From assembly GCF_014839805.1 (NCBI RefSeq), contig NC_051140.1, positions 14,963,826 through 15,027,825 on the forward strand: DNA of 64,000 bases, given 5' to 3'. This stretch comes from Manduca sexta (Eukaryota; Arthropoda; Insecta; Lepidoptera; Sphingidae). The notes under the pieces are model-generated. The model saw nothing but the letters and a program-made list of their open reading frames with translations. It searched no databases and was not told the origin of the DNA. This document shows positions 61,153-64,000 of this stretch, in pieces. Made by a program: the position numbers and the translations under genes. Position 1 is the stretch's first letter; each line of letters begins with the position of its first letter.

Positions 61153-61302
61153 ATGACATTAACTTCGACAGCCGTCAGACACGTCTCCAAGAAACACTTC
61201 AGTGTAAAGAAAAAGGTGAAGGCAAAACTGTGGACAAAACAAACACACTTTGAAACGGACCGGAATAAATATCAACCGGTAAGGAAAATCCCAGGCTTGT
61301 AA
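61153..61302 (+). CDS. Short lysine-rich ORF, possible exon (49 codons)
   Basis: The frame starts MTLTSTAVRHVSKK and continues HFSVKKKVKAKLWTKQTHFE. A good donor, CCG|GTAAGG, lies at 61278/61279, after codon 42, so an exon 61153..61278 is possible. A second plus frame, from TAT GAC ATT AAC, is also open for 34 codons. The minus strand has an excellent acceptor (tttgttttgtccacag) opening onto a hydrophobic frame. The coding strand is therefore undecided. The block is less AT-rich than its neighbours and not a repeat I know. Confidence 0.25.
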   Translation: MTLTSTAVRHVSKKHFSVKKKVKAKLWTKQTHFETDRNKYQPVRKIPGL

Positions 61303-64000
61303 GCTGTGTACTAAGAATTAGTGGCTAACAAGCGCTAACATAACAAACGCAGTGAAATGCTTTCCAAGCATTGCCTTAAATAGACGGGAAGCGATTCAAG
61401 GCAAAGATAGACGACTGATGGCAGATATGCTGGGACAAAGGCACTGGTTAACATAAACGTTCGGTCAATACTAAATTTCTTCATATCTGATCGGTGTCTT
61501 CATTAATTCATAAAATATTTTCGTAAACAATGTTACCGAAGTTGGAAGATTAGTAGCTCATTAGCAAAGTTAAACATTAAAGCGAAGAGTTGATTATTAT
61601 TAAAACTTAAATTTTCGCGCGTAGTTATGAAAGTTATTATGCAATTAACATACATGTAAACTTTATGGAAGATGTTTCAATAATAATCAATCATGCAGAA
61701 AACGTAGAATAATTAAATTAAATTTGGCAGACATAAGATAAATTTTGAAATATCATACTATTTTAAGCTACCTTTCACACTGGATGTGGCAGTGAGAATT
61801 TTATTTCAGTAATATAATTTCCCACGGGTAGTACCGTGAGCAAAACTTGACATAAAATAAAAGAGAAACAAAATTTTATATACGTTTTATTTGTGCGCTT
61901 ATTCTTTTCTTATTTGTTATGTTTCGTAACTTGGAATTTAAACGTATTAGAATAAGGTTTAGAGTATGGTTTAATGATCTCTTATTTAACTTAAAAGCCT
62001 ACATTTGTATGAATTTCTTATAAGTAAAATCATCTATTGTTAAAAATCTACTTCCACTTACATATAAATGATTTGATTCGATTTGATAATGGTATGCAGC
62101 ACATTAAATCATATGTGATAATTACTATGTACACAATGCACATATTATATACATTTTTCTGAGTCACTGCATGTAATAATAATGAAACATAAATATTGCA
62201 AAAGCGGTAAAAAAAAATAATTATATTATAACGTAATCCATGCTTTGTTCTCCGGCTCTTCACTGTAGAAGCATTATATTTTGGTAGTATTATGTAAAAA
62301 TCACGTAAACAGAAAATATAAAAAAAATAAATTATTTTTTAACGATACTTAACATTATTAGGTAAATACAGGTTCAACAGTGAATAAAATATTTTATTAA
62401 CAGCGATACAAAATATAAAAATGTTAATGAATGCTTCTAGAATATTTTAATGATTACATCTATGATTTTCAAGGTACAAACTGTTTCAAAAAAACACATT
62501 AGAATAACTAAATGCTGTAATATTTTCCTTTTGAAAATTATAAACGTGACGTAATGAAGCTACAGTGATAAATATTCAGTCGCTCAGTCCATTGAACTAA
62601 TGTACGATATTATTTGAGCGGTAATAAATTCTGCATTACGTAAAGTAAGTTTCTAGGCTATGCTCACTAAACTATGGTAGGTCATGTCGGATTCGATTTT
62701 ATTCTCGATTAATAAGCATTTTGCTCACATTTTAAAAATAGGTAGGACACGTGTTATCTTCAGTTTTTTTTAATACCAGATGCTATTTGTGCGTGTTAGC
62801 TTAGAATTTTGGCCTCGTTATTTTTCAAATATAAATCGAAGGTACTCAGGTAATTGTGCCTAAATATTCAATTACAAAGATACTGGAGATTTCAATTAAC
62901 ATAATCCGAGAATCCAATTTGACACTCAAATCACTTCACGCATTTCAGTGTCCTAAACGACAAATCTTAGTCAACTAATCTTCAAGTAATAAATACGCCA
63001 AGAAATTTCAAGTTTTACTAAATTATTTCCCACAACTGTTTATTCTTAGACACCTTAAGTATCTCAGTGATTTATACAATAAACACTTCCGCACAACTTT
63101 CCCTAGATTCATACGTTATAATGGATAATGCGTAAGCAAATTGCATCTTAATATTACTTTATACATTTGTATGTATGTCACTATTAAATTATTATTATTT
63201 GGCGCTATATATCATTTAGCACTTGATACCTTTATTTTGTTGTATTTATAATAAATATTTTATAGATAAAACAAATGTTTGAAAAAAAAGTAAAAACCAA
63301 CATAAATAACTAATAATGAATGACCTGAATTTAAAAAGTTTTTGTTTTAGGTCTGTAATAAAAATAATAGTAGTAATACAGCAAAGCTTCAAACTTGGAG
63401 TTAATTTAGTGTGAACTCTAGAAAAAGGCCAAGCATGAAACACCTTGATTTAAACAGGGCCGCTCAACCAATATAATTAACCAGATCTTGGAATTTAGCG
63501 AAACTTGAGTCCCGCCCTTGCAACTGCCGGTCTTCCCAGTATCTACGGACTCCCCAAGCTAAGCATGAATTGGACTTAATAGATATAATTAATAGAATTT
63601 TATAGTGATAAAATTGAGTGTGATTCAGGCCTAAGTCATATATGGTACCCTCCGTCATGTCAGAGGCGCTGTAGACCGTTCTTTGTTCATTTAGTAATTC
63701 TAGCGGATAACAGCGTGTCCTAACACGCAGCCACAGTGTAAGTTCTATTTACGGACATGTAAATAATTAGCTTTCTATTTAACCCTAATAAGGCCTGTTA
63801 AGAACTATCGTATGCATTAATTACAACTAACGACGTCCAATGATTGCGAATCACTCCTGTGTGAAGTAAGTGATCTAAATAATTGATCATTGGGCAAGAG
63901 AGTAGAATATAAGAATAATTATATTGATCCATATATCGATTGCGTAAGGTTGATTGGAGTTTGTTTTTGTTCTATTTTAACGGTTTAGTTAATTTGTAAT
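61303..64000. other. AT-rich non-coding right edge
   Basis: 61303..61450 continues the less AT-rich block of the short ORF before it. A 64-codon minus frame, 63658..63464, starts beside agcgcctctgacatgacgga, which resembles a lepidopteran retroposon segment. Nothing else is recognised. Confidence 0.3.
61790..61845 (-). mobile_element. Short RTE-like fragment
   Basis: tttcccacgggtagtaccgt and gagcaaaactt resemble the reverse-complement head tgctcacggtactacccgtg. Only about 55 bp survive. Confidence 0.3.

Noticed and set aside
1..64000. CRISPR arrays, operons or prokaryotic defence systems.
   Set aside because: Spliced gene structure and metazoan repeat content exclude a prokaryotic source; no regularly spaced short repeats were seen.

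Overview
The window looks like nuclear DNA from a moth or butterfly (Lepidoptera). It is strongly AT-rich, has spliceosomal intron boundaries (GT..AG), lacks dense open reading frames, and carries many interspersed repeats of types I recognise as lepidopteran. These are tRNA-derived SINEs of the 'CTGCCTCGGTGGCGTAGTTG' kind, RTE-like retroposon tails opening with 'GCCCGCGGCTCCGCCCGCG', the 'CGGAACCCTCGGTGCGCGAG' repeat, Helitron ends, and MITEs such as the 'CCCCCTTATTCATAAACG' family. No species call is possible by eye. There are no bacterial operons, CRISPR arrays or rRNA genes.

Only one gene is well supported: a four-exon minus-strand gene at 29816..27136 (5' non-coding exon part 29865..29817, candidate poly(A) signal near 27005). 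It encodes a 213-residue secreted protein with a signal peptide, a proline-rich N-terminal half, a polar acidic/basic middle and a short aromatic/proline C-terminus. All three introns have canonical ends and compatible phases. I do not recognise the family. Three further stretches may be isolated coding exons of genes extending through long introns or out of the window, but are weak on their own: 42083..42133 (+), 36561..36663 (-) and 61153..61278 (+). Two more minus-strand open stretches (53772..54056 and 51506..51856) are recorded as unassigned.

The rest is intergenic or intronic DNA built largely from old mobile elements. From left to right: a 103-bp tandem duplication (0.6 kb), SINE and RTE-like remnants (1-7 kb), a MITE (3.7 kb), a Penelope-like element remnant with long inverted arms around a GIY-YIG-type C-terminal ORF (8.6-9.4 kb), a MITE (11.1 kb), paired hairpins (16.4 kb), a diverged five-unit tandem array (17.5-18.6 kb), a cluster of TGACGTCA palindromes (21.6 kb), a retroposon 3' region with three tandem copies of a ~123-bp unit (22.5-23.3 kb), the secreted-protein gene (27-30 kb), two non-autonomous Helitrons (30.7 and 44.1 kb), a 239-bp MITE with 68-bp inverted repeats (31.5 kb), two short derivatives of the Penelope-associated arm (33.0 and 55.2 kb), and a decayed 2.6-kb DNA transposon with 29-bp inverted repeats and a 6-bp ATATAT target duplication (47.9-50.6 kb).

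The most unusual items are that 2.6-kb transposon, the Penelope-arm family with its conserved internal stem, the 17.5-kb tandem array and the uncharacterised secreted gene. I found no evidence for a new multi-gene system.
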